Shown: positions 36,033 through 44,730, numbered from the stretch's first letter. The stretch: DNA of 64,000 nt from Streptomyces sulphureus DSM 40104 (GCF_000381025.1 NZ_KB905824.1:1-64000); one strand, 5' to 3'. Made by a program: numbers and translations. The notes: a model not told the origin generated them from the letters alone.

Positions 36033-36066
36033 GGTGGGGCTCCGACCGTGCGGTCGGAGCCCCACC
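36033..36066 (-). terminator. strong stem-loop after the Nudix gene
   Basis: A perfect 16-bp stem (GGTGGGGCTCCGACCG pairing with its complement) has two bases between the arms. It lies 13 bp beyond the Nudix stop codon on the minus strand and is the likely end of the leftward operon of the cassette. Confidence 0.75.
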
Positions 36067-36078
36067 GGCGACGCGGGT

Positions 36079-36510
36079 CTACCAGCCGTGTTCGGTGAGC
36101 ACGGTGCCCGCGAGATAGCCGTGCAGACCGGCGGCCGGGTACTCGATGACGTCCCCGGGCAGGTCGTGCACCGACTGCCAACGCAGGTCGAGACACTTGT
36201 CGGGCTCGCGGTTGGTCGGCTCCCCTTGCCATTCGGTCGCGAGGAAGAAGACGCCGATGCGCTCGATCTCTTTCGACTGCCGGTGGTGCACGGTGTGCAC
36301 CTGCCGTAGGTGGGCCGGATGGACGGTGACGCCCGTTTCTTCGTAGAGCTCGTGGGCGGCGCCGGCGGTGAGCGGTTCGCCGGCGTCGAGTTTGCCGCTT
36401 GGCAGGTGCCAGCGGCCGTATCCGTAGGGGCCGCCGCGTTGCGACATGAGGATCTTCTCGCCGTCGCGGAGGATCACGTGCGTGTCGACGACGGGGGTTG
36501 CGAGGGCCAT
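36079..36510 (-). CDS. Nudix hydrolase
   Basis: A 143-residue protein. The Nudix box spans about residues 38-60: GKLDAGEPLTAGAAHELYEETGV. It follows G-x5-E-x7-(R)E-x2-EE-x-G with His in place of the usual first Arg. RYGPYG-like residues before it (YGYGRWHLPSG) fit the fold. Members hydrolyse nucleoside diphosphates linked to another group; the substrate cannot be told. It is the last gene of a leftward set in the repeat-bounded cassette, with a strong terminator just after it. Confidence 0.88.
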   Translation of the reverse strand: MALATPVVDTHVILRDGEKILMSQRGGPYGYGRWHLPSGKLDAGEPLTAGAAHELYEETGVTVHPAHLRQVHTVHHRQSKEIERIGVFFLATEWQGEPTNREPDKCLDLRWQSVHDLPGDVIEYPAAGLHGYLAGTVLTEHGW

Positions 36511-36622
36511 GGGGTCACCGTGTGCTTGTCGGGGCTCGTGTTGCCTCCGACGCTAGCGGGGTGAGGATCCAGCGAGGCCAGGATGTGCGCGGCAGCCTCC
36601 CGGGGTGTGGCCGTTTCGGCGT

Positions 36623-36937
36623 TCACGCTGACGACCCGTACGCCATCCGTTCGAGAACACCGGCTGCGTGTGCGTAGAGCTCGATGCTGTCGGCCCAGCC
36701 GAGCAGCACAACGTCGGGGCGCGGGGCGTCCGGCGCAGTCTCGACTAGGGGAGCCCGGAGGAGATATCCCGTGGTCGGCGCCGGGGCGAGCAGACCGGCG
36801 TACCGGCGTGCGGTGTGGCGGGCCCAACGGGCAGCGAGGCGCGGCGTCATGGCGCGGTGGGTGGCGAGAACGACCTCGTACGAGTCGGTGAGATCTTGCG
36901 CGATGGCTTCGCACCGATAGGCAAATCGGCGGGTCAC
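36623..36937 (-). CDS. hypothetical protein, 104 residues
   Basis: I do not recognise a family. The protein is soluble-looking, with helical Arg/Ala-rich stretches (TPRLAARWARHTARRYAGLL) and a hydrophobic strand PDVVLLGWADSIELY. GTG 36937 follows GGAGG at seven bases, an excellent ribosome-binding site, so translation is likely. It lies 112 bp upstream of the Nudix gene and in the same direction. Confidence 0.6.
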   Translation of the reverse strand: MTRRFAYRCEAIAQDLTDSYEVVLATHRAMTPRLAARWARHTARRYAGLLAPAPTTGYLLRAPLVETAPDAPRPDVVLLGWADSIELYAHAAGVLERMAYGSSA

Positions 36938-37087
36938 CGTGGCACCTCCGCGGCGGGGCGTAATTGGTGGCGGATAGGGGCGCTCTTGGGCCCCGCCCGC
37001 CGACCGCTAAGTTCCTTCGGCCGGCGGGCGGGGAAGCGGGCCGCCCGGGGGAGTCACGGGGGAGACTCGACCCCGAACGACCCTGTC

Positions 37088-37597
37088 TCAGGGGCGAACC
37101 GCCTCGGCGGCTCGTATCCAACGCGCCGAGGCGGCGACGCTCGCAGCCGCGAAGTACAGCCGGTTCGCCTTGACCGACGCGGTGATGTACTCGTTCACCT
37201 CGGCGCCGTTCGCTGCGGTCGACAGCGGGTCGAGGCCGACGGCGAGCAGCACGTACCCGATCTCGGTGATCACCCGCCCCCAGTTCCCGGCGCGGGTGGT
37301 GAGGACATGCGGGGTGCCGTCGAGACGCAGCAGCACGACACCGTTGTGCACGGCGATCCGCTCACCCGCGTCGGGCAACGTGGCGTGAGCGGGCGCCGTG
37401 CCGAGGGCTCGCGCTATGCCGAGCATGCGGGACTCGATTACGGCTGCGGTGTCCGTGTCCCGGCGCGGCCTCGGATGCGTGATCAGCATGGGGGCGAACC
37501 CGTGATCGTTGATCCGGTCCACCCACGGCCGTACTGACAGGGACGCGATCACGCCCGAAGTCGGTGCAGTCGGGGTGAGTTGCTGGGCGCTCGTCAC
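37088..37597 (-). CDS. hypothetical protein coupled to a HATPase gene
   Basis: A 169-residue protein of unknown family. It begins at GTG 37597, overlapping the HATPase stop by 4 bp (GTGA), so the two are co-translated. The sequence is soluble, with one hydrophobic segment (VITEIGYVLLAVGLDPLS), and contains no recognisable catalytic motif. Small partners of this kind are often found beside anti-sigma-like ATPases and XRE regulators in Streptomyces. Confidence 0.65.
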   Translation of the reverse strand: MTSAQQLTPTAPTSGVIASLSVRPWVDRINDHGFAPMLITHPRPRRDTDTAAVIESRMLGIARALGTAPAHATLPDAGERIAVHNGVVLLRLDGTPHVLTTRAGNWGRVITEIGYVLLAVGLDPLSTAANGAEVNEYITASVKANRLYFAAASVAASARWIRAAEAVRP

Positions 37598-38025
37598 TTC
37601 GCGATCACCTCGGCCCACACGATCTTTCCGAACGCCACGTCGTCAACGCCCCAGTGGCACAGCCCGTCGAGGATCACCAACCCGCGGCCGCGATCACGCT
37701 TGTGTGACTCGGGCCGCAGGTGCGGGCGTCGGCGCACCGGGTCGCGAACTTCAACTCGCGTGCGGCCGTGGCGGGTGTGCAGCTTGAGCGCAAGGGAGTC
37801 GCCGGGCTCGGTCCCGTAGCGAATGCTGTTGGTGACGAGCTCGCTCGTGACCAACACGATCGCGTCGATGTAGTCCTCCGACGCGGCCGGCTCACTCTGC
37901 ATCACGTACTCGCGGGCGAACTGCCGTGCCTCACGGGCCGATTGCGGCTTGCCGGTTAGCACCAACTCTCGCGGCTGATCGGGCCTCGAAGTGAGTTGCC
38001 GCGCGCCCTGTTGTTCGTCGACCAT
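37594..38025 (-). CDS. RsbW-like ATP-binding protein (HATPase)
   Basis: A 143-residue GHKL-type ATPase without a histidine-phosphorylation domain. The N-box is SELVTNSIRYG (about residue 60), and RGRGLVILDGL is the G2-like motif. The G1 position, normally D-x-G, reads DPVRRRP, so nucleotide binding may be altered. Relatives act as anti-sigma factors or partners of XRE regulators in the many whiJ-like clusters of Streptomyces; this one faces an XRE gene 158 bp away on the opposite strand. ATG 38025 is chosen for its GGGAGGAC site. Confidence 0.83.
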   Translation of the reverse strand: MVDEQQGARQLTSRPDQPRELVLTGKPQSAREARQFAREYVMQSEPAASEDYIDAIVLVTSELVTNSIRYGTEPGDSLALKLHTRHGRTRVEVRDPVRRRPHLRPESHKRDRGRGLVILDGLCHWGVDDVAFGKIVWAEVIAK

Positions 38026-38183
38026 GCGTGTCCTCCCGGTGACGGGTAGTGCGGTCACTCAACCCCGGGGCATGCTGTACGGGCCACGAACTATCCGCAG
38101 ACTGCATACGGCGATTCGCGCAGCGCATAGCGGTGCGGCACTCCGGGTCCATGCCGCGTAGCAAGAGGGGGAGAAGAAATCCC

Positions 38184-39455
38184 GTGAATTGGTCCGCGCA
38201 ATCGATCCGCGACGCTGCACGAGCAGGCGACTACGGCCGGGTGGTGAAACTCGCCCGGGCCGCGGCTGGCCTTTCGCAAGGGCAGCTCGGGGAAGCCTGC
38301 GGGATGAGTCAATCCGCGATTTCGCGCCTTGAGGGGAGGGGCACGAGGTCGTACGAAACGGCTCAACTATCACGGGTGGCGAGTCATCTTCAGATTCCCC
38401 CGCACCTCGTCGGCTTGGCCGACCACACAGCGGCGATCGTCGCGCGGAGGGATGGAAACGGAACCGATGTGGAACGGCGCAACTTCCTTGGTGGGGTCGC
38501 GGCGGTCGCCGCAGCGCCGGCGCTCTCCATGGCGCCCACGCAGCAAGCGCACGCAGTCGAGACCGGACAAGCGGCCACCCTTCGCGTGGCCACCACCGCA
38601 TTCCGGCGCCTCGACGGCACAACGCCGTCGCGGCAACTCGTCGACACGGTGCTCTCGCATCTGAAACTGACGCAATCGATTGCGCAGGATGCCGAGGGCG
38701 AAGACGAGCGGGCGAGACTCGCGGCCGTCGGCAGCGAAATCGCCAGTCTCGCCGGGTGGTTGCACTGGGACATGGGCGACAACGGGTCGGCCCGCACCTG
38801 GTACGGCGCCTCGATCAAGGCTGCCCGGCGTGCGACCAACCCGCTACTTGCGGCGTACCAGTTGGGGAGTCTCGCGCAGTTCGAGGCGCACTCAGGGAAC
38901 GCGGCGCAGGGGCTCAGCCTTGCCCGTTCCGCGCGCAAGCAGCTTGGGCTGAACATGCCCGCCATTGCCGACGCGTGGCTGTCCGGCGTCGAGGCCCTCG
39001 CCCACGCTGCGGGCGGTGCCGAGAGTTCTGCCGACGAGGCACTGCGAACAGCAGCTCGTCGAGCGAAGCAGATCGAACACGAGGACACGCCACCGTGGCC
39101 GTGGGTGTTCTCATTCACCGAGGCCAAGGTCGCCGCGACCCGCGTGTCGTGCGGCGCACGGCTTGGGCTGCCCCGCTGGATCGCCAGCGAGCAAGACTCG
39201 ACCACCGCGGTCATGACCTCGGGGCATGACAAGCAACGGGCGTTGCTCCAACTCGACATGGCGTCGGGGTATCTCGCAGCCGGGCGCCTTGACGGTGCAT
39301 TCACCGTGGCTGCACGGGCACTCGAAGTGGGGTTGCGCTACAAGTCGGGGCGCATCGTGGAACGGGCGCGAGCCGTGCGCCGCTCGTACTCCGGTCCCAC
39401 GCCCCCTAAAGTCCTGCGCGACTTCGACGACCGCCTGCACGGCGTGTTCCTGTAA
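38184..39455 (+). CDS. XRE-family transcriptional regulator with Tat-like linker and helical C-terminal domain
   Basis: A 423-residue protein. The helix-turn-helix lies at about residues 27-54 (GLSQGQLGEACGMSQSAIS). A twin-Arg-like stretch, ERRNFLGGVAAVAAAPALS, occurs at about 96-118; it recurs in such regulators and is not expected to direct export from this internal position. The rest is helical and TPR-like. GTG 38184 is preferred over ATG 38151 because AGGGGGAGAAG lies just upstream. It is divergent from the HATPase gene, the arrangement expected for a regulator and its ATPase partner. The N-terminal third is lower in GC than the flanking genes. Confidence 0.85.
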   Translation: MNWSAQSIRDAARAGDYGRVVKLARAAAGLSQGQLGEACGMSQSAISRLEGRGTRSYETAQLSRVASHLQIPPHLVGLADHTAAIVARRDGNGTDVERRNFLGGVAAVAAAPALSMAPTQQAHAVETGQAATLRVATTAFRRLDGTTPSRQLVDTVLSHLKLTQSIAQDAEGEDERARLAAVGSEIASLAGWLHWDMGDNGSARTWYGASIKAARRATNPLLAAYQLGSLAQFEAHSGNAAQGLSLARSARKQLGLNMPAIADAWLSGVEALAHAAGGAESSADEALRTAARRAKQIEHEDTPPWPWVFSFTEAKVAATRVSCGARLGLPRWIASEQDSTTAVMTSGHDKQRALLQLDMASGYLAAGRLDGAFTVAARALEVGLRYKSGRIVERARAVRRSYSGPTPPKVLRDFDDRLHGVFL

Positions 39456-39473
39456 CGGAGAGAGGTAAGGACT

Positions 39474-39950
39474 GTGCGTTTGGGGATCACCGGGCACCGT
39501 GGACTGTCCGCCCAGGTTGAGCGGACGGTGCGCAAAGCCCTTGACGAAGAGCTGCGGAAGTACGACCCGGCCGAGCTACTCGGGGTGTCGTGCATTGCGG
39601 ACGGGCCCGATGCATGGTTCGCCGAGGCGGTGCTCGACCGCGGCGGCCGGATCGAGGTCGTCGTGCCCGCCGAGCAGTATCGCGAAGGTCTACCCGAGTC
39701 GCACCACCCGACGTACGACAAGCTGCTCGCGCGGGCGGCTGAAGCGCACCACACCGGCATGCGCGAATCGACGTCACAGGCTCACCAGGCGGGGAGCGAA
39801 ATTCTCGTCGGCCTGGTCGACCGGCTTGTCGCGGTGTGGGACGGGAAGCCGGCCCGCGGGTACGGCGGGACGGCGGACGTCGTCGCCTACGCACGGCGTA
39901 CGGGCGTGCCCGTCGATGTGGTGTGGCCCGAGGGAGCCACCCGCGACTAG
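39474..39950 (+). CDS. SLOG-fold (DprA/LOG-like) nucleotide-binding protein
   Basis: A 158-residue protein. LGITGHRGLSAQVERTV at the start and VSCIADGPDAWFAEAVL in the middle have the Rossmannoid SLOG pattern, while LVAVWDGKPARGYGGTADVV resembles the G-G-T-x-D end motif. Members bind nucleotides or NAD-derived ligands and appear both in DNA processing and in nucleotide-signalling conflict systems. It follows the XRE gene by 18 bp with GAGAGAGGTAAGG before GTG 39474, so it is co-transcribed. It ends just before the right 160-bp repeat. Confidence 0.68.
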   Translation: MRLGITGHRGLSAQVERTVRKALDEELRKYDPAELLGVSCIADGPDAWFAEAVLDRGGRIEVVVPAEQYREGLPESHHPTYDKLLARAAEAHHTGMRESTSQAHQAGSEILVGLVDRLVAVWDGKPARGYGGTADVVAYARRTGVPVDVVWPEGATRD

Positions 39951-40000
39951 CCACTGCCCGCAGACACGACGAAAGCGCCCCTGCCCGGGTGAGGAAAGTA

Positions 40001-40160
40001 GGAAGCTTCCGCCCACGTACGGTATTTACGACCTGCCCGGCTTCCCCTCCCGTGTACGGGTCACCCCTTCCGGGCCGTCGCCCGACCGCAATCCGACCGG
40101 AATCCGACCGGGACCTGCGCAACACATTCACGCCCGGTACACCGGGAGGGCCGTCCGAAC
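40001..40160. repeat. 160-bp direct repeat, right copy
   Basis: This is the second copy of the element at 35814-35974. It contains a near-perfect palindrome, CCCGGTACACCGGG (40135-40148), which is degenerate in the left copy. It lies about 235 bp upstream of pkaA, mirroring the left copy's ~235 bp distance from the FHA start. Confidence 0.9.
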
Positions 40161-40394
40161 CGGAGAGGAGTGGACGCGCGGCGAACGGGCACCCGCCCGG
40201 GACACCGCGGTCCGCGCCACGCGCAACCGGAACCGGACGTGCGGCGTCTTCCAGGGAGTTTCCCCTCCCGGCGGGCGCGGACGGCAGGGCGGAGCGGGAC
40301 TACGGGGAGCAGGTGCCCGCCTGCGGCCCGCCGCGAGCGGGCGGCACGGCACTATGGTGGGCAGGATGCAGTACGAGACCAGGGAGCGCATGAC
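40161..40394 (+). promoter_or_regulatory. pkaA upstream region with -10-like TATGGT
   Basis: This is non-coding sequence between the right repeat and the kinase start. TATGGT at 40353-40358 fits a -10 element and would give a leader of about 30 nt; no clear -35 is seen. Confidence 0.4.
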
Positions 40395-42083
40395 GTGCGG
40401 CCGGTAGGCAGCAAGTACCTGCTAGAAGAGCCGCTCGGACGCGGCGCGACAGGCACCGTGTGGCGCGCCCGCCAGCGGGAGACGGCGGGCGCCGAGGCGG
40501 CGGTCGCCGGGCACCCGGGCGAGGCCGTGGCGATCAAGGTCCTCAAGGAGGAGCTCGCCAACGACGCGGATGTGGTGATGCGCTTCCTGCGGGAGCGCTC
40601 CGTGCTCCTGCGGCTCACCCACCGCAACATCGTCCGCACGCGGGACCTCGTCGTCGAGGGCGACCTGCTCGCGCTGGTGATGGACCTGGTCGAAGGCCCC
40701 GACCTCCACCAGTACCTGAGGCAGAACGGCCCGTTCACGCCGATCGCCGCCGCGCTCGTCACCGCGCAAATCGCCGACGCGCTCGCCGCCAGCCACGCGG
40801 ACGGCGTCGTACACCGCGACCTGAAGCCGGCGAACGTCCTCCTCTCCGAGGGAGAGGAGGGCATGCACCCGATGCTCACCGACTTCGGTATCGCACGCCT
40901 CGCCGACTCCCCCGGGCTCACCCGCACCCAGGAGTTCGTCGGCACCCCCGCCTACGTCGCCCCCGAATCGGCCGAAGGACGCCCGCAGACCTCGGCCGTC
41001 GACATCTACGGCGCCGGCATCCTCCTCTACGAACTCCTCACGGGCCAGCCCCCGTTCGGCGGCGGCAGCGCACTGGAGGTGCTCCAGCGCCACCTCGCCG
41101 AGGAGCCGCAGCGCCCCCCGCAGGTGCCCGACCCGCTGTGGACGGTGGTGGAGCGCTGCCTGCGCAAGAACCCCGACGAGCGCCCGAGCGCCGTCAACCT
41201 CGCGCGTGGACTGCGCACGGTCGCCTCCGGCATCGCGCCGGGGGCCACCCCCGAGCAGCAGACGGCCGCGATGGGCGTCGGCGCCCTCCTCGCCCCCGAC
41301 CCGCAGCCGGCCGAGGTGCCGGGGAGCGGCACGGGACAGCAGCGGACGAGCGACGCGGACCCGACGCAGTCCCTCCCGTACGGCGCAGCAGGAGCGGCGC
41401 TCGGCGGCGCCGCACTCGGCGGTGCCGCGGGCGCGGCGGCCGCCAACTCGGCGGCGGGCGGCGACCCGGAGGCGGCGACCAGCGCCATGCAGCAGACCCC
41501 GGGGGCCGGCGGCAACGCGGACCCCACGCAGGTCATGCCGCCTGTCCCCGGCGGGCAGCAGGCCCAGCACGGGCAGCCGCCGCCGGAGCCGGAGGGTCCG
41601 CACCCCTGGGAGAGCCAACTGCGCGCCGCGCGCGACCGGAACGAGCAGACGCAGGTCCGCCCGATGGACCCGGCCGAGGACCCGCTCCGCCGCCCCCCGC
41701 AGCGCCGCCCCGCGCCCCCGCCCCAACAGCCCCAGCAGGCACAGCAGTACGGGCAGCCGTACGGTCAACAGCAGCCCTACGGCCAGCAGTACGGCGGTCC
41801 CCCGCCGCCCCCGCCGCAGCAGCAGCGTCCGCGTCGGGAGCCGCAGCCGCCCCGCGAGCCGAAGCCTCCGCGCGAGCGCCGCCGCAGTGCCAACCCGATG
41901 CACATCCCCGGCCTCGGCTGCCTCAAGGGCTGCCTCTTCGTGCTCGTGATCCTCGCCGTGATCTGCTTCCTCGTGTGGAACTTCACGCCGGCGCCCGAGT
42001 GGTGGGCCGAGGGCAGGAGCTTCTGGGAGTCGGTGAAGGACTTCTTCGGCCGCGTCGGCGACCTCTTCGACAACATCGGCTGA
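40395..42083 (+). CDS. pkaA: membrane-anchored serine/threonine protein kinase PkaA
   Basis: A 562-residue Hanks-type kinase. The glycine loop is LLEEPLGRGATGTVW, the ATP lysine is in VAIKVLKEEL (about residue 46), the catalytic loop is HRDLKPANVLL (about 141), and TDFGIARL and GTPAYVAPE complete the activation segment. From about 290 the protein is Ala/Gly- then Pro/Gln-rich. One transmembrane helix lies at about 508-530, followed by a short extracellular tail without PASTA domains. The tandem arrangement with a second kinase and prfB matches S. coelicolor pkaA-pkaB. The start is GTG 40395 with AGGGAG upstream. Confidence 0.88.
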   Translation: MRPVGSKYLLEEPLGRGATGTVWRARQRETAGAEAAVAGHPGEAVAIKVLKEELANDADVVMRFLRERSVLLRLTHRNIVRTRDLVVEGDLLALVMDLVEGPDLHQYLRQNGPFTPIAAALVTAQIADALAASHADGVVHRDLKPANVLLSEGEEGMHPMLTDFGIARLADSPGLTRTQEFVGTPAYVAPESAEGRPQTSAVDIYGAGILLYELLTGQPPFGGGSALEVLQRHLAEEPQRPPQVPDPLWTVVERCLRKNPDERPSAVNLARGLRTVASGIAPGATPEQQTAAMGVGALLAPDPQPAEVPGSGTGQQRTSDADPTQSLPYGAAGAALGGAALGGAAGAAAANSAAGGDPEAATSAMQQTPGAGGNADPTQVMPPVPGGQQAQHGQPPPEPEGPHPWESQLRAARDRNEQTQVRPMDPAEDPLRRPPQRRPAPPPQQPQQAQQYGQPYGQQQPYGQQYGGPPPPPPQQQRPRREPQPPREPKPPRERRRSANPMHIPGLGCLKGCLFVLVILAVICFLVWNFTPAPEWWAEGRSFWESVKDFFGRVGDLFDNIG

Positions 42084-42085
42084 CG

Positions 42086-42125
42086 CCGCCCGCCGTGCCC
42101 GCGGACCCGCGGGCACGGCGGGCGG
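42086..42125 (+). terminator. 19-bp hairpin terminator after pkaA
   Basis: CCGCCCGCCGTGCCCGCGG pairs perfectly with its complement, with only AC between the arms, starting 2 bp after the stop. It is the strongest hairpin in the window and implies that pkaB is transcribed separately. Confidence 0.8.
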
Positions 42126-42223
42126 TCGCCCACGCAGGAGATTTGTCGATTCCCCGCGGGCGTTTTCCGGCACAGAAGCGACGGTTACCGGCATCCAGCG
42201 GGCCCAACCCCCGCCTCGCCGCG

Positions 42224-42229
42224 TAGTTT
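42224..42229 (+). promoter_or_regulatory. -10 hexamer for leaderless pkaB transcript
   Basis: TAGTTT ends seven bases before ATG 42237. The lack of a purine-rich ribosome-binding site between them suggests transcription starts at the A of the ATG. Confidence 0.5.
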
Positions 42230-42236
42230 TGTCGCC

Positions 42237-43484
42237 ATGGCACGGAAGATCGGCAGTCGCTACACCGCTCACCGCGTCCTGGGCCGCGGCAGCGCCGGTA
42301 CGGTCTGGCTCGGCGAGGGCCCCGAGGGGGCCGTGGCCGTCAAAATCCTCCGTGAGGACCTCGCAGGGGACGAGGATCTCGCCGAGCGCTTCGTGCAGGA
42401 GCGCAGCGCCCTCCTCTCCCTCGACCATCCGCGGATCGTCGGCGTCCGCGACCTCGTCGTCGACGGCAGCGACCTCGCGCTCGTCATGGAGCTGGTGCGC
42501 GGCACCGACCTGCGCACCCGTCTCGACCACGAGCGCCGGCTCGTCCCCCAGGCCGCCGCCGCGATCGCCGCCGACGTCGCGGAGGGCCTCGCCGCCGCGC
42601 ACTCAGCCGGGCTCGTCCACCGCGACGTCAAGCCGGAGAACGTCCTCCTCGACGCCGTGGCGCCGCCCGGGCCGTCGGGCGCACCGCCCGCGCTCCTCAC
42701 CGACTTCGGCGTCGCGAAGCTCATCGACTCGCCCCGCCGCACCCGCGCCACCTCGATCATCGGCACCCCCGACTACCTCGCGCCCGAACTCGTCGAGGGC
42801 CTGCCGCCGCGCGCCTCCGTCGACATCTACGCGCTCGCGACCGTCCTCTACGAACTCCTCTCCGGTTTCACGCCGTTCGGCGGCGGCCACCCGGGCGCCG
42901 TCCTCCGCCGCCACGTCACGGAGACGGTCGCGCCGCTGCCCGGCATCCCCGAGGAGCTGTGGCGTCTGATCCACCAGTGCCTCGCCAAGGCGCCGGCCTC
43001 CCGGCTGAGGGCCGCCGAACTCGCCGCCGGGCTCCGCGAGATGCTGCCGGAGCTCGAAGGCGTCCCGCCGCTCGACATCGACGAGCACCCGGAGGACCTC
43101 GTCGACGAGGGGCCGCCGACCGCCGCCTACCCCGCGGAGCCGCCGCCGACCGAGGCGGGCACGCCGCCGCGGGGCGCCGTCCCGCTCGTCCACGCCGGCG
43201 CAGGGCCCGACTCCAACCGGGACACCCACACGAGCATGCGCGTCCCCGGAGCGGAGGAACTCGCTGGCGGCGCGCACGGCACGGCCCGCAACCCGCGTGC
43301 GACGGGGGAGCCGCGCGCCGGCTCGGCCCGCCACCGGCTGGCGGAGCGCAGGCGCCGGCTGCGGCTGGGCGCGGTCGGCGTGCTGGTGGCTGCTGCCCTG
43401 GGCATCGGCGGCTGGCTCGCGCTCTCCGACGACTCCACCGGGTCGCAGCGGGCACCCGCCGCCGGGTACGGCTCCACGGAGTGA
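42237..43484 (+). CDS. pkaB: membrane-anchored serine/threonine protein kinase PkaB
   Basis: A 415-residue Hanks-type kinase. Motifs include VLGRGSAGTVWLG, AVKILREDL, HRDVKPENVLL, TDFGVAKL and GTPDYLAPEL. A Pro/Glu-rich juxtamembrane region (about 275-370) leads to a single transmembrane helix (about 375-396) and a short outside tail. The length agrees with PkaB of S. coelicolor (417 residues as I recall). Kinases of this group are reported to affect sporulation and spore-wall synthesis; the nearby FHA protein and wall-polymer genes fit that picture. Confidence 0.87.
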   Translation: MARKIGSRYTAHRVLGRGSAGTVWLGEGPEGAVAVKILREDLAGDEDLAERFVQERSALLSLDHPRIVGVRDLVVDGSDLALVMELVRGTDLRTRLDHERRLVPQAAAAIAADVAEGLAAAHSAGLVHRDVKPENVLLDAVAPPGPSGAPPALLTDFGVAKLIDSPRRTRATSIIGTPDYLAPELVEGLPPRASVDIYALATVLYELLSGFTPFGGGHPGAVLRRHVTETVAPLPGIPEELWRLIHQCLAKAPASRLRAAELAAGLREMLPELEGVPPLDIDEHPEDLVDEGPPTAAYPAEPPPTEAGTPPRGAVPLVHAGAGPDSNRDTHTSMRVPGAEELAGGAHGTARNPRATGEPRAGSARHRLAERRRRLRLGAVGVLVAAALGIGGWLALSDDSTGSQRAPAAGYGSTE

Positions 43485-43587
43485 GCCGGGTGGTGACGAA
43501 GGCCACGCGCGCGGTCGTGCGGGGGCGCGCGGGCATCGCGGGGCCGTACGCCCCGGTCGCGGGGGAACGGGAAGCGGAGCCAGCCGT

Positions 43588-43593
43588 TAGGGT
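43588..43593 (+). promoter_or_regulatory. -10 hexamer for leaderless prfB transcript
   Basis: TAGGGT lies six bases before GTG 43600, which would place the transcription start at the start codon. Confidence 0.45.
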
Positions 43594-43599
43594 GGATGC

Positions 43600-44730
43600 G
43601 TGGCAGTCGTCGATGTTTCCGAAGCTCTGAAGTCCCTCTCCTCCACGATGGAGTCGATCGAGGCCGTCCTCGACCTGGACGCGCTGCGCGCCGACATCAC
43701 GGCGCTGGAGGAGCAGGCCGCCTCGCCCGATCTCTGGGACGACGTCGACAACGCACAGCGCGTGACGAGTCGGCTCTCCTATCTCCAGGGCCAGTTGCGG
43801 AAGGTCGAGGAGCTGCGCGGCAGGATCGAGGACCTGGAGGTCCTCTTCGAGCTCGCCGCGAGCGAGGACGACGCGGACACCCGCGCCGAGGCCGAGACCG
43901 AACTCGACTCCGTCCGCAAGGCGGTGGACGAGATGGAGGTCCGCACCCTCCTCTCCGGCGAGTACGACCCGCGCGAGGCGATGGTGAGCATCCGCGCCGA
44001 GGCCGGCGGCGTCGACGCCGCCGACTTCGCCGACCAGCTCATGCGGATGTACCTGCGCTGGGCGGAGCGCAAAGGCTACGCGACGGAGACCTACGACATC
44101 TCCTACGCGGAGGAGGCCGGCATCAAGTCCGCCACCTTCGCGGTGAAGACCCCGTACGCGTACGGCACCCTCTCCGTCGAGCAGGGCACCCACCGCATGG
44201 TGCGCATCTCGCCCTTCGACAACCAGGGGCGGAGGCAGACGTCGTTCGCGGGCGTCGAGGTGATGCCGGTCGTCGAGCAGACCGACCACATCGACATCCC
44301 GGAGAACGAGCTGCGGATCGACGTCTTCCGCTCCTCGGGGCCCGGTGGCCAGTCGGTGAACACCACCGACTCCGCGGTCCGGATGACCCACATCCCGACC
44401 GGCATCGTCGTCTCCTGCCAGAACGAGAAGTCGCAGATCCAGAACCGCGCGGCCGCCATGCGCGTCATGCAGGCCCGGCTCCTCGCACACCGTCGCGAGG
44501 AGGAGCAGAAGAAGATGGACGCGCTCAAGGGCGACGGCGGCAACTCCTGGGGCAACCAGATGCGTTCGTACGTCCTCCAGCCGTACCAGATGGTCAAGGA
44601 CCTGCGGACCGAGCACGAGGTCGGCAATCCGCAGGGGGTCCTCGACGGCGACATCGACGGCTTCATCGAGGCCGGCATCCGCTGGCGCAAGCAGCAGGAG
44701 CAGCAGGCCGCCGCCGAAGCCAAGGGCTGA
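43600..44730 (+). CDS. prfB: peptide chain release factor 2
   Basis: A 376-residue RF2. SPF (in VRISPFDNQG, about residue 204) is the tripeptide that reads UGA and UAA, and GGQ (in SSGPGGQSVNTTDSAV, about 249) catalyses peptidyl-tRNA hydrolysis. The N-terminal coiled-coil domain is intact, and the reading frame runs through without the in-frame UGA and +1 programmed shift found in many prfB genes. It is a single gene after pkaB, from which it is separated by 115 bp. Confidence 0.97.
   Translation: MAVVDVSEALKSLSSTMESIEAVLDLDALRADITALEEQAASPDLWDDVDNAQRVTSRLSYLQGQLRKVEELRGRIEDLEVLFELAASEDDADTRAEAETELDSVRKAVDEMEVRTLLSGEYDPREAMVSIRAEAGGVDAADFADQLMRMYLRWAERKGYATETYDISYAEEAGIKSATFAVKTPYAYGTLSVEQGTHRMVRISPFDNQGRRQTSFAGVEVMPVVEQTDHIDIPENELRIDVFRSSGPGGQSVNTTDSAVRMTHIPTGIVVSCQNEKSQIQNRAAAMRVMQARLLAHRREEEQKKMDALKGDGGNSWGNQMRSYVLQPYQMVKDLRTEHEVGNPQGVLDGDIDGFIEAGIRWRKQQEQQAAAEAKG

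Noticed and set aside
36033..36066. Strong hairpin as an inverted repeat of an insertion sequence
   Set aside because: It is a single stem-loop directly after a stop codon with no transposase nearby; a terminator explains it.
38470..38540. Tat signal peptide in the XRE regulator
   Set aside because: The twin-Arg stretch is internal, after the DNA-binding domain, and is a recurring linker in these regulators rather than an export signal.
43600..43700. Programmed frameshift in prfB
   Set aside because: The N-terminal frame is continuous with no in-frame TGA or slippery CUU context.
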